From Bacteroidota bacterium (GTDB taxonomy: Bacteria; Bacteroidota; Bacteroidia; Chitinophagales; BACL12), in contig JADJJZ010000006.1 in NCBI GenBank assembly GCA_016706255.1, forward strand, positions 620,001-684,000: a stretch of DNA of 64,000 bases, read 5' to 3'. The notes below the pieces were generated by a model. The model was not told the origin of the DNA. It saw only the letters and a list, made by a program, of their open reading frames with translations, and did not search any database. Shown one piece after another: positions 7,925 to 17,841 of this stretch (position 1 is its first letter; each line of letters opens with the position of its first letter). The position numbers and the translations under genes are program-made.

Positions 7925-9460
7925 ATGCACCTGCCTGTTAAGATTAAATCAGCCCTTATTTCAGTATTTTACAAAGATCAGCTCGATCCTGTTATTCATA
8001 AATTGAATGCCTTGGGTGTGACAATTTACTCAACAGGTGGTACGCGTGAATTTATCGAAAAACTGGGTGTTCCGGTTGTTGCTGTTGAAGATTTAACCAG
8101 CTATCCGAGTATATTGGGCGGAAGGGTTAAAACCCTACACCCTAAAGTGTTTGGCGGCATCTTGGCTCGTCGTGAATTGAAGGAAGATATGGCCCAATTG
8201 GCCCAATACGAAATTCCGGAAATTGACCTCGTTATAGTTGATTTATATCCATTTGAAGAAACAGTACGCAACACTGATGTTGAGGCAGATATCATTGAAA
8301 AAATTGATATTGGTGGCGTGTCGTTAATTCGTGCAGCAGCAAAAAATTGTAAAGATGTAACCATTGTTGCTTCAAAAGATGAATATGCACCATTGCTAGA
8401 AATGTTGAATGAAAAAAATGGTGAAACAACATATGGTCAACGAAAATATTTTGCAAAACGTGCCTTTGAAATTACGTCGGGGTATGACAATGCTATTTAT
8501 ACCTGGTTCAACCACAACGAAAATTTTGGTATCAATTATTCACCAAAAATTCCGATGCGTTATGGAGAAAACCCACATCAAAGTGCAGCTTTTTATGGTA
8601 AACTGCATGATGTATTTGAAAAATTACATGGTAAAGATATTTCATATAACAATCTTGTAGACATTGAAAGCTGTGTTTATCTGATTGAAGAATTTCAGGC
8701 CACTGCCAAAGCGGGATTAAGCACATTTGCAATAATTAAACATACCAATGCTTGTGGTTTAGCAACATCAAAAAGTACAGAAGAGGCTTGGGATAAGGCT
8801 TTGGCGGCTGATCCGGTTTCGGCTTTTGGTGGTGTTCTCATCTGCAATCAAAAAATAGATTTAGCTACAGCTTACAAAATAAATGAACTGTTTTTTGAAG
8901 TATTAATAGCACCTGACTTTGAAAGAGATGCACTTACTGTTTTGCAAACTAAGAAGAACAGAATTTTATTACAACAAAAAATGTTCGATTTTCCTGCTCA
9001 ACAATATAAGAGCATGTTAAACGGCGTATTAGTTCAGGACCGCAATAATAAGTCGACAGCGATACATGAACTCAAATATGTAACTGAAGTTCGACCAACA
9101 GAAATTCAATTACAGGACTTATTGTTTGCAGAAATAGCTGTTAAACATTTGAAATCGAATGGTATTGCGCTGGTAAAAAATGGTCAGCTAATTGGATGTG
9201 GAACAGGACAAACTTCAAGGGTTGATGCATTAAATCAGGCCATAGCAAAAGCAAGGGCATTTGGGTTTGATGTTGCCGGTTCAGTGATGGCCAGCGAGGC
9301 GTTTTTCCCATTCCCTGATTGTGTGCAAATTGCTTATGAGGCGGGCATTACAGCCGTTATTCAGCCGGGTGGAAGTATACGCGATAAAGACTCAATCGAC
9401 TATTGTAATGCCAACGGAATGGCTATGGTTTTAAGTGGCACACGACACTTTAAACATTGA
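7925..9460 (+). CDS. purH: Bifunctional AICAR transformylase / IMP cyclohydrolase
   Basis: 511 residues, the normal family length. It catalyses the last two steps of IMP synthesis. The N-terminal MGS-like cyclohydrolase domain (about 1-150) shows ALISVFYKDQLDPVIHKL, YSTGGTREFIEKLG and SILGGRVKTLHPKVFGGIL. The C-terminal formyltransferase domain shows RYGENPHQSAAFYG, the catalytic KHTNACGLATS, DPVSAFGGVLICNQ and the closing QPGGSIRDKDSIDYCN. Preceded by its own -7 box and followed by a clear intrinsic terminator at 9482. Confidence 0.97.
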   Translation: MHLPVKIKSALISVFYKDQLDPVIHKLNALGVTIYSTGGTREFIEKLGVPVVAVEDLTSYPSILGGRVKTLHPKVFGGILARRELKEDMAQLAQYEIPEIDLVIVDLYPFEETVRNTDVEADIIEKIDIGGVSLIRAAAKNCKDVTIVASKDEYAPLLEMLNEKNGETTYGQRKYFAKRAFEITSGYDNAIYTWFNHNENFGINYSPKIPMRYGENPHQSAAFYGKLHDVFEKLHGKDISYNNLVDIESCVYLIEEFQATAKAGLSTFAIIKHTNACGLATSKSTEEAWDKALAADPVSAFGGVLICNQKIDLATAYKINELFFEVLIAPDFERDALTVLQTKKNRILLQQKMFDFPAQQYKSMLNGVLVQDRNNKSTAIHELKYVTEVRPTEIQLQDLLFAEIAVKHLKSNGIALVKNGQLIGCGTGQTSRVDALNQAIAKARAFGFDVAGSVMASEAFFPFPDCVQIAYEAGITAVIQPGGSIRDKDSIDYCNANGMAMVLSGTRHFKH

Positions 9461-9481
9461 TAAAATTCATAATAAATAATT

Positions 9482-9516
9482 GCCGGTAAGCAGATATGTT
9501 TACCGGCTTTTTTTTA
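9482..9516 (+). terminator. Intrinsic terminator of purH
   Basis: Perfect 8-bp stem GCCGGTAA (9482-9489) with TTACCGGC (9500-9507), a 10-nt loop, then a run of T, 22 nt after the purH stop. Confidence 0.9.
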
Positions 9517-9732
9517 GCATAAAATTCAGTTACATACATTTGAAATAATAAGCTCAATTAATGAGTTATTGTATACAACTGTTTCATGGTTATTGCTTAA
9601 ATAAATTTGATAAGCAATGATGAAAAAAAATATTTTAAAAATAATGCACTCAGTATTTTTAGTATTGAAAAAAAATATTGAAGTTTGTATAACAATTTAT
9701 TAGTTTTTCCCGCGCATATCCTTAACAAACTT

Positions 9733-9740
9733 TAATTTTG
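9733..9740 (+). promoter_or_regulatory. -7 box of the mre-rod locus
   Basis: TAATTTTG is an exact TAnnTTTG box 28 nt before the mreB ATG. A poor T-rich stretch about 23 nt upstream may stand in for the -33 element. Confidence 0.55.
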
Positions 9741-9768
9741 CACCTTTAGGTATAATCTATAAACAACG

Positions 9769-10794
9769 ATGGGTATTTTTAACTTTCTAACTCAGGAAAT
9801 AGCAATTGATCTTGGTACGGCAAACACGCTTATCATTGCACATGATAAAGTTATGGTTGATGAACCTTCAATCGTAGCTATTGACCGCAAAACCGAAAAG
9901 GTAATTGCAGTTGGCAAACGTGCTATGCAAATGCACGAAAAAACCCACGAAAATATCAAAACCATCAGACCGCTGCGAGATGGCGTTATTGCTGACTTCC
10001 AGGCTGCTGAATCCATGATTCGCGGTATGATCAGCATGATTTTCCCTAAAAACAAGTTGTTTAAACCATCATTGGTAATGGTTATCTGTATACCATCCGG
10101 TATTACTGAAGTTGAAAAAAGAGCGGTTAGAGACAGTGCTGAACAGGCCGGTGCCCGCGAAGCTTATCTTATACACGAACCAATGGCAGCTGCTCTAGGT
10201 ATTGGTTTAGATGTTCAGGAACCTGTAGGTAACATGATTATTGATATTGGCGGTGGAACCACTGAAATTGCCGTTGTTGCCTTATCCGGTATTGTTTGTG
10301 ACCAGTCTATTCGTGTTGCCGGAGATGAATTTACGGCTGATATTGTAGATTATATGCGCCGTCAGCACAATCTGCTCATTGGTGAACGTACAGCAGAGGC
10401 AATTAAAATCAACGTTGGTTCAGCTTTAACCGAGTTGGATGAAGCACCGGAAGATTATCAGGTAAGTGGTCGCGATTTAATGACTGGTATACCAAAGCAG
10501 TTAGTAGTTACTTATTCTGAAATCGCCCATTCTTTAGACAAATCTATCTCTAAAATAGAAGAAGCTATTCTTAAAGCGCTGGAAACAACGCCTCCCGAAT
10601 TAGCCAGTGATATTCAACGCAACGGTATTTACCTGACAGGCGGCGGCGCCTTATTGCGTGGTCTCGACAAACGTATTAGTCAAAAAACCAAATTAATGGT
10701 GCATGTGGCTGATGACCCGCTGAAAGCCGTTGTGCGTGGAACCGGTATCGCATTGAAAAATCGCGAACAATATGCAGCTTTACTCATGAGTTAA
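9769..10794 (+). CDS. mreB: Rod-shape-determining actin homologue MreB
   Basis: 341 residues. MreB forms membrane-bound antiparallel filaments that direct the elongasome. The actin-fold ATP-site signatures are present: phosphate 1 IAIDLGTANTLI near the N-terminus, phosphate 2 NMIIDIGGGTTEIAVVAL, and the adenosine motif GIYLTGGGALLRGLDKRI. The start MGIFNFLTQE is the usual Bacteroidota MreB N-terminus. First gene of mreB-mreC-mreD followed by PBP2 and rodA, a complete cell-elongation locus, indicating a rod-shaped cell. Confidence 0.97.
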   Translation: MGIFNFLTQEIAIDLGTANTLIIAHDKVMVDEPSIVAIDRKTEKVIAVGKRAMQMHEKTHENIKTIRPLRDGVIADFQAAESMIRGMISMIFPKNKLFKPSLVMVICIPSGITEVEKRAVRDSAEQAGAREAYLIHEPMAAALGIGLDVQEPVGNMIIDIGGGTTEIAVVALSGIVCDQSIRVAGDEFTADIVDYMRRQHNLLIGERTAEAIKINVGSALTELDEAPEDYQVSGRDLMTGIPKQLVVTYSEIAHSLDKSISKIEEAILKALETTPPELASDIQRNGIYLTGGGALLRGLDKRISQKTKLMVHVADDPLKAVVRGTGIALKNREQYAALLMS

Positions 10795-10809
10795 TTTTAT
10801 GGATGAATA

Positions 10810-11643
10810 ATGCGCAGTTTCTTTTTATTCATCATACGACATTACGCAGTATTTCTTTTCCTGCTTTTAGAATTCATTTCGCTGTACTTCGTTTTTACCT
10901 ATAATAGTTTCCACAATACCCTATTTATTAATTCAGCAAATTCAGCAACAGGAAATGTGTTAAATACCTATGGCAATTTTCAGGATTATTTCGCACTGCG
11001 TGAAGTGAACGATAGTTTGATGAAAGAAAATGCTTTACTGCGTCAACAATTATTTTTAGATGATTTACCCGATACCAGTGCTTCACTTAACCGTGACACC
11101 AGTGGGAAGCCGCTGTTTACCTATATTCCTGCTGAGGTAATTGGAAATTCATTTACGGAGCCTAATAATTACATCACCCTCAATAAAGGCAGCCTCGATG
11201 GTATTGAAATAAATCGCGGTGTTATCACTTCAAGTGGTATAGTTGGTAAGGTTGTGAAAGTTTCTCCCAATTATAGTGTAGTGATGAGCGTGTTGCATAG
11301 TCAGTTTGGTGCTCCTGTTATAATTAAGGGTAATAACGTGTTAGGGCGTGTTGCCTGGGAAGGAAAATCGCCCACCCATATTAATGTGATTGAAGTTTCT
11401 GAACCGGGTAAACTCGAAAAAGGAGATACAATTGAAACAGCAGCAACATCTAAAATATTTCCTCCGGGAATAATGGTTGGAACAATAGAGGAGTTCGGTA
11501 AAAAACCGGGCAGTAATTATTATACATTAGATGTAAAGCTGGCGACCAGTTTTAGTTCATTAAAATTTGTTTACGTAGTGGTTGACCCAATGTGGACAGA
11601 AAAGGAAACATTGGAAAACTCAGTTATAGATGCAGGCAATTAA
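10810..11643 (+). CDS. mreC: Rod shape-determining protein MreC
   Basis: 277 residues. One N-terminal transmembrane helix (about 8-28, IIRHYAVFLFLLLEFISLYF), then a periplasmic coiled coil (DYFALREVNDSLMKENALLRQQ) and the beta-domain with the family stretch YITLNKGSLDGIEINRGVI and SVLHSQFGAPV. MreC bridges MreB/MreD to PBP2 in the periplasm. It lies 15 nt after mreB, and its end overlaps the start of mreD by 14 nt. Confidence 0.93.
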   Translation: MRSFFLFIIRHYAVFLFLLLEFISLYFVFTYNSFHNTLFINSANSATGNVLNTYGNFQDYFALREVNDSLMKENALLRQQLFLDDLPDTSASLNRDTSGKPLFTYIPAEVIGNSFTEPNNYITLNKGSLDGIEINRGVITSSGIVGKVVKVSPNYSVVMSVLHSQFGAPVIIKGNNVLGRVAWEGKSPTHINVIEVSEPGKLEKGDTIETAATSKIFPPGIMVGTIEEFGKKPGSNYYTLDVKLATSFSSLKFVYVVVDPMWTEKETLENSVIDAGN

Positions 11644-12151
11644 TTGGATATTAAGGTTTGTGGGACTGATCTTTTTGATTCTGTTTCAGGTACTTGTGCT
11701 CAACAAGCTCAATGTAAGTGTGTATATACATCCTTATGTATATCCGATGTTTCTCATTTTATTGCCATTTGAAACGCCAAAATGGATTATGCTGCCCTTG
11801 GCCTTTGCCGTTGGTATCACTATCGATATGTTTAATAATACAGCCGGTATGCACGCTGCAGCCTGCGTATTTATTGCCTATGCACGACCATGGCTCATTA
11901 AGGCATATACACCTATTACCGGCTATGAAAATGTAAGTAATCCTTCTATTTCACAACTTGGTGTGGTGTGGTTCGCTTTATTTACACTTACCGTAATTTT
12001 TATTCATCACACCATTTATTATTTATTGCAAATTTTTGTGTTGAATGATTTAGGATTTTTATTTTTAAAAATAGTATTGAGTACTTTAGTGTCAACTTTG
12101 TTGATTGTGATATTTGCATTTTTATTTGCAAAGCGGAAGGCTAATCGTTAA
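11630..12151 (+). CDS. mreD: Rod shape-determining protein MreD
   Basis: 173 residues and very hydrophobic, with about five membrane helices (for example FVGLIFLILFQVLVLNKLNV and KIVLSTLVSTLLIVIFAFLF). The call rests on position, size and topology plus the MreD-like PLAFAVGITIDMFNNTAGMH segment. It is an integral inner-membrane partner of MreC. The start overlaps mreC by 14 nt, implying translational coupling. Confidence 0.85.
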   Translation: MQAINWILRFVGLIFLILFQVLVLNKLNVSVYIHPYVYPMFLILLPFETPKWIMLPLAFAVGITIDMFNNTAGMHAAACVFIAYARPWLIKAYTPITGYENVSNPSISQLGVVWFALFTLTVIFIHHTIYYLLQIFVLNDLGFLFLKIVLSTLVSTLLIVIFAFLFAKRKANR

Positions 12152-12242
12152 TTAAAATTAATTCCTTCGATTAGGTTACTATTTGTTAAAACATTTTCGA
12201 ACTTTGTAATATATTTTCTTCAGTTTTTTTTCAGGCAATCAA

Positions 12243-14177
12243 ATGGCAGTAATAGATAATTCACAATCTCGTAATAGGGTCATTCAGGGAGTGATCATTG
12301 GCATTTTTGTGATTTTTTTTATTCGCTTATTTTATTTGCAGGTAATTGATGATACCTATAAACAAATTGCCGATGACCGCGGATTGCGTAAACAACAGGT
12401 TGACCCCGATCGTGGTCAGATTCTGGACCGCAATGGCAAACTGATTGTTTATAATGAGCCGAGTTATAAGTTAATGGTGGTGCCGGCTCAAGTTGGCGTT
12501 ATAGATACAGCGCGGTTTTGCGAAATTTTGGGAATAGATAAAGCCTATTTTATCCGAAAAATGAAAGATGCCATTTTCCTAAATTCAAGAGTGAAGGAAA
12601 GTGTATTTATGTCGCAAATTTCAGCAGAAGACTTTGGTCGCATTGAAGAATATTTATATGAATTTAAAGGGTTTTATCCTGCCATCAGTCCCGTAAGAAA
12701 ATATACTTATCCCTGTGCCGCGCATTTATTAGGATACGTTGCAGAGGTAGATTCAAATGATATTAAAAAATCGAACGGCTATTACCGCAATGCCGATATG
12801 ATTGGTAAAAGTGGCGTTGAAAAAAGTTATGAATATTTATTGCGTGGCCAAAAAGGGTATCGCAATGTTGTAATCGACCGTTTTGGCAGGGAAGTAGGAC
12901 CATTAAATAATGGTGAAGAAGATGTTGCCCCAATTGCCGGTAAAAATTTAACGCTAACTATTGATATTGAATTACAACAGTACGCCGAACAATTATTGGC
13001 GAATAAACGCGGCGCGCTTGTAGCAATCGAACCTTCAACAGGCGAAATTTTAGCCTTGGTGAGCACACCTTCCTATGACCCTAATATGCTGGTTGGTAGT
13101 GCCAGAACAAAAAACTTTGCAAAACTTGCCTTAAATAAAGAAAATCCATTAAATAATCGTGCTTTAAGCGGTTATTACCCTCCGGGGTCCACATTTAAAC
13201 CGGTTATGGCGGCAATCGGAATGGATATTGGCTCTCTTACTGCCGATCAGGGTTACAATTGTCCGGGCGGATATGTTATGTCTGGCCACAAAGTGGATTG
13301 TCACAACCACCCTTATGCATCAAATGTAGAATTGGGTATTGGACATTCCTGCAATGCATATTTCTGTTATGCATTTAAATATTTTATGGAGGCGCATGAT
13401 ACACCCGTAGAAGGCATGCAGGATTTTAAAGACCATTTAGGCATGTGGGGAATTGGTACCAGAACAGGGGTGGATTTACCAAACGAAAGAAATGGTAATG
13501 TGCCGGATCCTGAAGATTATGATAAAGTATACGGCAAAGGTCGATGGAAGGCTTCAAATTGTGTTACTTTAGGAATAGGGCAAGATAAACTTATCGTTAC
13601 ACCGCTGCAATCGGCAAATTCAATGGCAATTATTGCCAACGGCGGCTATTTTTATACGCCTCACGTATTAAAATATGCTGATGATGCGGATACTGTTTTA
13701 GCAAAATTTTTGGTGCGTCGCGAAACTGGAATTGCAGATAGTATTTTTCCTTATGTGCAACACGGTATGGCCGGCGCAGTAAATTTTGGTACGGCAAGAA
13801 TAGCACAGGTAGATTCAATTCAGGTGTGTGGTAAAACAGGAACTGCTGAAAATCCACACGGAAAAAGTCACAGTTGGTTTAGTTGTTTTGCTCCGGAAAA
13901 AAATCCGCAGATTGCAGTTGCCATTATTGTTGAAAATGCGGGTTGGGGTGCCAGTTATGCTGCACCAATTGCAAGTTTGGTGGTAGAAAAATACGTGAAC
14001 GGAAAAATCAGCGAAAAAAGAAAAGCACTTGAAGAAAGAATGATGAAAGCTGTGTTGATTGATACGCCTCTGGATTTACCTCCCGTTCAACCAATTCAGA
14101 ATTTACCGGTCGACAGCAATAAAAATAAACAAGAACAACAACCTGTTCAGGCAGCAGTATTACCTAAAAAAGAATGA
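12243..14177 (+). CDS. mrdA: Penicillin-binding protein 2 (elongation transpeptidase)
   Basis: 644 residues. A short cytosolic tail and one membrane helix (about 14-33) precede a PBP dimerisation domain (RKQQVDPDRGQILDRNGKLI) and the transpeptidase domain. The active-site triad is intact: SxxK in GYYPPGSTFKPVMA, SxN in GHSCNAYFCY, and KTG in QVCGKTGTAENPHGKS. The C-terminus is a Pro/Gln-rich tail. PBP2 cross-links peptidoglycan during lateral wall growth together with RodA, encoded next. A weak GAACTTTG box at 12199 suggests possible internal initiation after mreD (91-nt gap). Confidence 0.95.
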   Translation: MAVIDNSQSRNRVIQGVIIGIFVIFFIRLFYLQVIDDTYKQIADDRGLRKQQVDPDRGQILDRNGKLIVYNEPSYKLMVVPAQVGVIDTARFCEILGIDKAYFIRKMKDAIFLNSRVKESVFMSQISAEDFGRIEEYLYEFKGFYPAISPVRKYTYPCAAHLLGYVAEVDSNDIKKSNGYYRNADMIGKSGVEKSYEYLLRGQKGYRNVVIDRFGREVGPLNNGEEDVAPIAGKNLTLTIDIELQQYAEQLLANKRGALVAIEPSTGEILALVSTPSYDPNMLVGSARTKNFAKLALNKENPLNNRALSGYYPPGSTFKPVMAAIGMDIGSLTADQGYNCPGGYVMSGHKVDCHNHPYASNVELGIGHSCNAYFCYAFKYFMEAHDTPVEGMQDFKDHLGMWGIGTRTGVDLPNERNGNVPDPEDYDKVYGKGRWKASNCVTLGIGQDKLIVTPLQSANSMAIIANGGYFYTPHVLKYADDADTVLAKFLVRRETGIADSIFPYVQHGMAGAVNFGTARIAQVDSIQVCGKTGTAENPHGKSHSWFSCFAPEKNPQIAVAIIVENAGWGASYAAPIASLVVEKYVNGKISEKRKALEERMMKAVLIDTPLDLPPVQPIQNLPVDSNKNKQEQQPVQAAVLPKKE

Positions 14178-14193
14178 GAGAAAAAAATCCATT

Positions 14194-15603
14194 ATGCAAA
14201 ATGTTGATCAGTTCGCACTCGGACTGTATTTTGCATTATTGGTAATTGGTTTATTTACTGTTTTTGCTGTGAGTTACGATTCGGATACCAGCCGCTTCTT
14301 TAATTTCTCTCAAACACATGGCCGACAAATGGTTTGGATGTTTATTTCGTTGATTGTCGGGTTTAGTATTCTCACATTTGATAGTACTTTTTTTACAAAA
14401 TTTGCCATAATACTTTATGCTATTACCTTAGGTATTTTGGTAATTACTTTTGTAGTAGCTGTAGATATTAATGGTGCAAGAAGTTGGCTTCAGGTTGGTT
14501 CATTCCAGTTTCAACCTGCTGAATTCGGAAAAACTACCACCGCACTCATGCTTGCAAAGTATTTAAGTATGATTACCGGTCAGGCTCGCTCATTTAAAAA
14601 TAAATTAATTGCCTATTTAATTTTAGGAATACCGATGGGCATTATTGTTCTGCAACATGATGTAGGATCGGCAATGGTGTACGGAAGTTTGGTATTTGTA
14701 ATTTATCGGGAAGGTTTTCCGGTGTATGAAGTATTGTTTGTGTTATTTATCGGATTGTGTTTTGTGTTTTCTTTAATTTTTGGGGGTGACCCGGTTGCAA
14801 TTGTATTATCTATTGCAATGATGGCTTATGTTATTTTCACCTCCTTAAAAATGGTAAGAAAAGAAAAAGTAAAGGGCGTTTCCTTCCTGATTGTTTTTTG
14901 TTCAGCCATTTTGTTATTTCTTTTGGGAGCAGAAGTAATGTCACTTAACCTTATTGCTATTTATTTAGGTACACTTGCTTTATTAGTAACAGCAGTTATT
15001 ATGGTGAGGAAGGTGAAGTATTTTAAAATTGCTACACCAGTTTTTTTATATGTAGCATTACTCGCATTTGTAATTTTCGGTGTAAAATATATTACTACCG
15101 ATTTGCTGGAAGATTATCAGGTGCAAAGAATTGAAACATTATTAGGAATTTCAGATGATGCCGATGCCGAATATAATGTAACACAAAGTAAAATGACCAT
15201 CGGTTCGGGAGGTGTTGCGGGTAAAGGTTATTTACAGGGTACACTTACACAGTCAGAGCAGGTTCCCGAACAAAGCACCGATTTTATTTTTTGCACTATT
15301 GGAGAGGAATTTGGATTTTTAGGGACATTTATTTTTCTGCTAATTTATTTGCTTTTTATTTTACGCATAATATTTATTGCAGAACGTCAGCGCTCTCCAT
15401 TTTCAAGAGTATATGCCTATTGCGTAGCCAGCTTTTTCTTTCTGCAGATTATGATTAATGTTGGTATGACCATCGGCTTAATTCCAGTAATTGGTATTCC
15501 ACTCCCATTTATTTCCTATGGCGGTTCATCCGTTCTGGCATTTTCTATTTTGGTGTTTATTATGTTACGCCTTGACGCCGACAGATTGTTGATTCTGCGA
15601 TAA
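14194..15603 (+). CDS. rodA: Peptidoglycan glycosyltransferase RodA
   Basis: 469 residues from the ATG at 14194 (MQNVDQFALGLYFALLVIGL), 16 nt after the PBP2 stop. An upstream in-frame extension from 14059 would lie inside the PBP2 gene and lacks family similarity. SEDS polytopic membrane protein; motifs include GARSWLQVGSFQFQPAEFGK, the acidic loop before QSKMTIGSGGVAGKGYLQGT, DFIFCTIGEEFGFLG and GIPLPFISYGGSS. About 90 residues longer than E. coli RodA because of an extra hydrophobic segment in the middle (about residues 200-300). It polymerises glycan strands as partner of PBP2. Confidence 0.95.
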   Translation: MQNVDQFALGLYFALLVIGLFTVFAVSYDSDTSRFFNFSQTHGRQMVWMFISLIVGFSILTFDSTFFTKFAIILYAITLGILVITFVVAVDINGARSWLQVGSFQFQPAEFGKTTTALMLAKYLSMITGQARSFKNKLIAYLILGIPMGIIVLQHDVGSAMVYGSLVFVIYREGFPVYEVLFVLFIGLCFVFSLIFGGDPVAIVLSIAMMAYVIFTSLKMVRKEKVKGVSFLIVFCSAILLFLLGAEVMSLNLIAIYLGTLALLVTAVIMVRKVKYFKIATPVFLYVALLAFVIFGVKYITTDLLEDYQVQRIETLLGISDDADAEYNVTQSKMTIGSGGVAGKGYLQGTLTQSEQVPEQSTDFIFCTIGEEFGFLGTFIFLLIYLLFILRIIFIAERQRSPFSRVYAYCVASFFFLQIMINVGMTIGLIPVIGIPLPFISYGGSSVLAFSILVFIMLRLDADRLLILR

Positions 15604-15605
15604 TA

Positions 15606-16898
15606 TTATTTATACAACATCCACTTTATTACTTCCTTTATTTTTATTTTTTTACCATACATTAAAATTGCTGTGCGGTAAATTCTTCCTGCCAAAAATG
15701 TAGTGAAAATAAATCCGCCAAACAGTAAGGTAAGTGAAAGTGCAATTTGCCACGCAGGCACACCAAATGGTATTAAAGCAGGCATCACTATGGGTGATGA
15801 AAAAGGAATGATGGAAGCCCAAAATGCAAGTGGTGTATGTGGTTGCTGCACTACAGCGGTCATAATGAAGATGGATATTAAAATTAACATGGTAACCGGA
15901 AATGCAAACATCTGCACATCACCATCTTCATCGCCGGCAAGTGAACCAATAGCTGCAAATAGTGAAGCATAAATAAAATAACCGCCTAAAAAATAAAATA
16001 TAAACATGGTTAAATAATAACCGAGTGGCAAATTATTTAAATTAGCCATCGTATCGGCAACAGCCTGCATGTTTCCATCTCCTGTATTGCCGGCTTGTTG
16101 TAATTCACTTAATTGTCCGCCAAATGCAATCCCTACAAAAATATTTAACAGGGTAATTAAAAAGGCCCAGGTAAAAAACTGTGTCAATCCCACCAGTCCA
16201 ATACCCATAATTTTGCCCATCATTAATTGAAAAGGCTTCACACTGGAAATTATTACTTCGATTATCCGCGACGATTTTTCTTCCATTACGCCACGCATTA
16301 CCATCGTTCCGTAAATCAGTAAAACAATATAAATAATAAAGCCCATGCCAAATCCAAATGCACTTGCAATAGCTGCGTCACCCTCCACCTGATTTTCACC
16401 TGATGTTACTTTATCGTCAATACTAACTTTGGGACGCAATTTGAGTAACATGTTTTTATCTAGCGCCTCATTTTTTAAATTTATTGCTTCCAATTGGTCT
16501 TCAATAATCGATTCCAGATAAATTTTTGTGGTGAGACTCATTTGCTCATTACTGTAAATTTCGATGCCATAAGGTGCATCCGGTTCCATTTTGGGAATGT
16601 ATAACAATGCATCATAACCATCGTCTAATGTTGAATACATCGGTAATAACTTATCAAGCGGCATATCATTGTATTTAAAATTGAAATACAATCCGGCAGT
16701 ATCAGGTAATGCTGATATCAATCCGCTGTCGTCTTTAACTGTTATATGTTGTTCGCTTTTATTAGCTGAACTTATAAGAATAGGTAAAACACTAATCAGT
16801 AAAAAAAACAAAGGTCCCAGCAGCGTAAAAATGATAAATGATTTTTTTCTTACTCTCGTAATATATTCACGCTGAATAATAAGTAATGTTTTACGCAT
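15606..16898 (-). CDS. NatB-like ABC-2 permease with large extracytoplasmic domain
   Basis: 430 residues. The N-terminus is typical of the family (IIQREYITRVRKKSFIIFTL) with a first membrane helix at about 20-42. A soluble extracytoplasmic domain of about 130 residues follows, then five or so helices from about residue 175, including GTMVMRGVMEEKSSRIIEVI. ABC-2 permeases of this shape pair with a NatA ATPase and export sodium or small hydrophobic compounds; the substrate here is not deducible. Its start overlaps the end of the ATPase gene by 8 nt. The 3' end converges on rodA with only 2 nt between the genes. Confidence 0.88.
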   Translation of the reverse strand: MRKTLLIIQREYITRVRKKSFIIFTLLGPLFFLLISVLPILISSANKSEQHITVKDDSGLISALPDTAGLYFNFKYNDMPLDKLLPMYSTLDDGYDALLYIPKMEPDAPYGIEIYSNEQMSLTTKIYLESIIEDQLEAINLKNEALDKNMLLKLRPKVSIDDKVTSGENQVEGDAAIASAFGFGMGFIIYIVLLIYGTMVMRGVMEEKSSRIIEVIISSVKPFQLMMGKIMGIGLVGLTQFFTWAFLITLLNIFVGIAFGGQLSELQQAGNTGDGNMQAVADTMANLNNLPLGYYLTMFIFYFLGGYFIYASLFAAIGSLAGDEDGDVQMFAFPVTMLILISIFIMTAVVQQPHTPLAFWASIIPFSSPIVMPALIPFGVPAWQIALSLTLLFGGFIFTTFLAGRIYRTAILMYGKKIKIKEVIKWMLYK

Positions 16899-17799
16899 GA
16901 TTCGCTTTGTTTACAAGGGTGATAAAAATATCATTCAATGAGGGTAACAATTCATAATATGCAGTTATTTGAGCACCGGTGCCTATAAAATATTGCAAGA
17001 TGGCATTTGGTGCTGTTGTTGCGTTTAATTTTACAGTGATGGTATTATCCTCCACTCGATCAACAACAAATAAATCGCTGGTTTCAAGCATAGGCAATTT
17101 ATCAAAACTGATTACATATTTATTTTCTTTAAACTGCTGTTTAATTTCACTAACTGCACCATTTAAAATTAATTGACCTTTATTAATCAGTGCAATCGTT
17201 TTGCATATTTCCTCAACCTGCTCCATACGGTGGGTTGAAAAAATAATGGTGGTGCCTTGCTGATGTAACTGATAAATTTCATTTTTAATGAGTTCGGCAT
17301 TAACGGGGTCGAGTCCCGAAAATGGTTCATCCAGAATAATTAATTTGGGGTCATGTAAAACAGTAGCGATAAATTGTGCTTTCTGCTGCATACCTTTCGA
17401 TAAATCTTCAAGTTTTTTATTCCACCAGTCTCCTGCACCCAATTTATCCAACCAATAGATTGTTTTGGCTTTTGCATCTGCTTTTGAAAGTCCTTTCAGT
17501 CGTCCTAAATAGACCAGATGCTCGCCTACTTGCATTTTTTTGTAAAGTCCCTTTTCCTCAGGCATATAACCAATATTGGCATATTGCTGTGTTTTAATAT
17601 CAGCACCATCAAAAAATATCTCACCCTGGTCGGCTGCAAATATTTTAGTGATAATGCGAATTAAGGTTGTTTTTCCTGCGCCATTTGGCCCCAGCAGGCC
17701 AAAAATGGTGTTTTCCGGAATGCTGAAACTCACTTGCTGCAAAGCTTGCACATCAGAAAACCGTTTACTTACCTGCGAAAAGGTCATGATATCACTCAT
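16891..17799 (-). CDS. NatA-like ABC transporter ATP-binding protein
   Basis: 302 residues. Walker A is GLLGPNGAGKTTLIRI (about 33-48). The signature is the variant LEDLSKGMQQKAQ, Walker B LIILDEPFSGLDP, and the H-loop FSTHRMEQVEEIC. The C-terminal 80 residues form the extra domain found in NatA/DrrA-type ATPases. It energises the permease encoded immediately downstream. The -7 box lies 4 nt from the start codon, so the mRNA is probably leaderless. Confidence 0.93.
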   Translation of the reverse strand: MSDIMTFSQVSKRFSDVQALQQVSFSIPENTIFGLLGPNGAGKTTLIRIITKIFAADQGEIFFDGADIKTQQYANIGYMPEEKGLYKKMQVGEHLVYLGRLKGLSKADAKAKTIYWLDKLGAGDWWNKKLEDLSKGMQQKAQFIATVLHDPKLIILDEPFSGLDPVNAELIKNEIYQLHQQGTTIIFSTHRMEQVEEICKTIALINKGQLILNGAVSEIKQQFKENKYVISFDKLPMLETSDLFVVDRVEDNTITVKLNATTAPNAILQYFIGTGAQITAYYELLPSLNDIFITLVNKANHA

Positions 17800-17803
17800 G
17801 TTG

Positions 17804-17811
17804 CAAATTTA
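17804..17811 (-). promoter_or_regulatory. -7 box of natAB-like operon, 4 nt from the ATG
   Basis: Minus strand TAAATTTG followed by CAAC and then ATG at 17799. It lies only 4 bp from the hutH box on the other strand, so the two divergent promoters must compete for polymerase. Confidence 0.6.
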
Positions 17812-17815
17812 AATT

Positions 17816-17823
17816 TAATTTTG
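17816..17823 (+). promoter_or_regulatory. -7 box of hutH
   Basis: TAATTTTG is an exact TAnnTTTG box 18 nt before the hutH ATG, back-to-back with the natA box. Confidence 0.55.
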
Positions 17824-17841
17824 CCGCAGAAATAATCGGTT

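Larger units (their letters stand above)
9461..9768. other. Intergenic region between purH and mreB
   Basis: 308 bp without a plausible gene. It holds the purH terminator at its left end and the mreB -7 box at its right end. The middle is very AT-rich with runs of A, and I see no conserved structure in it. Confidence 0.6.
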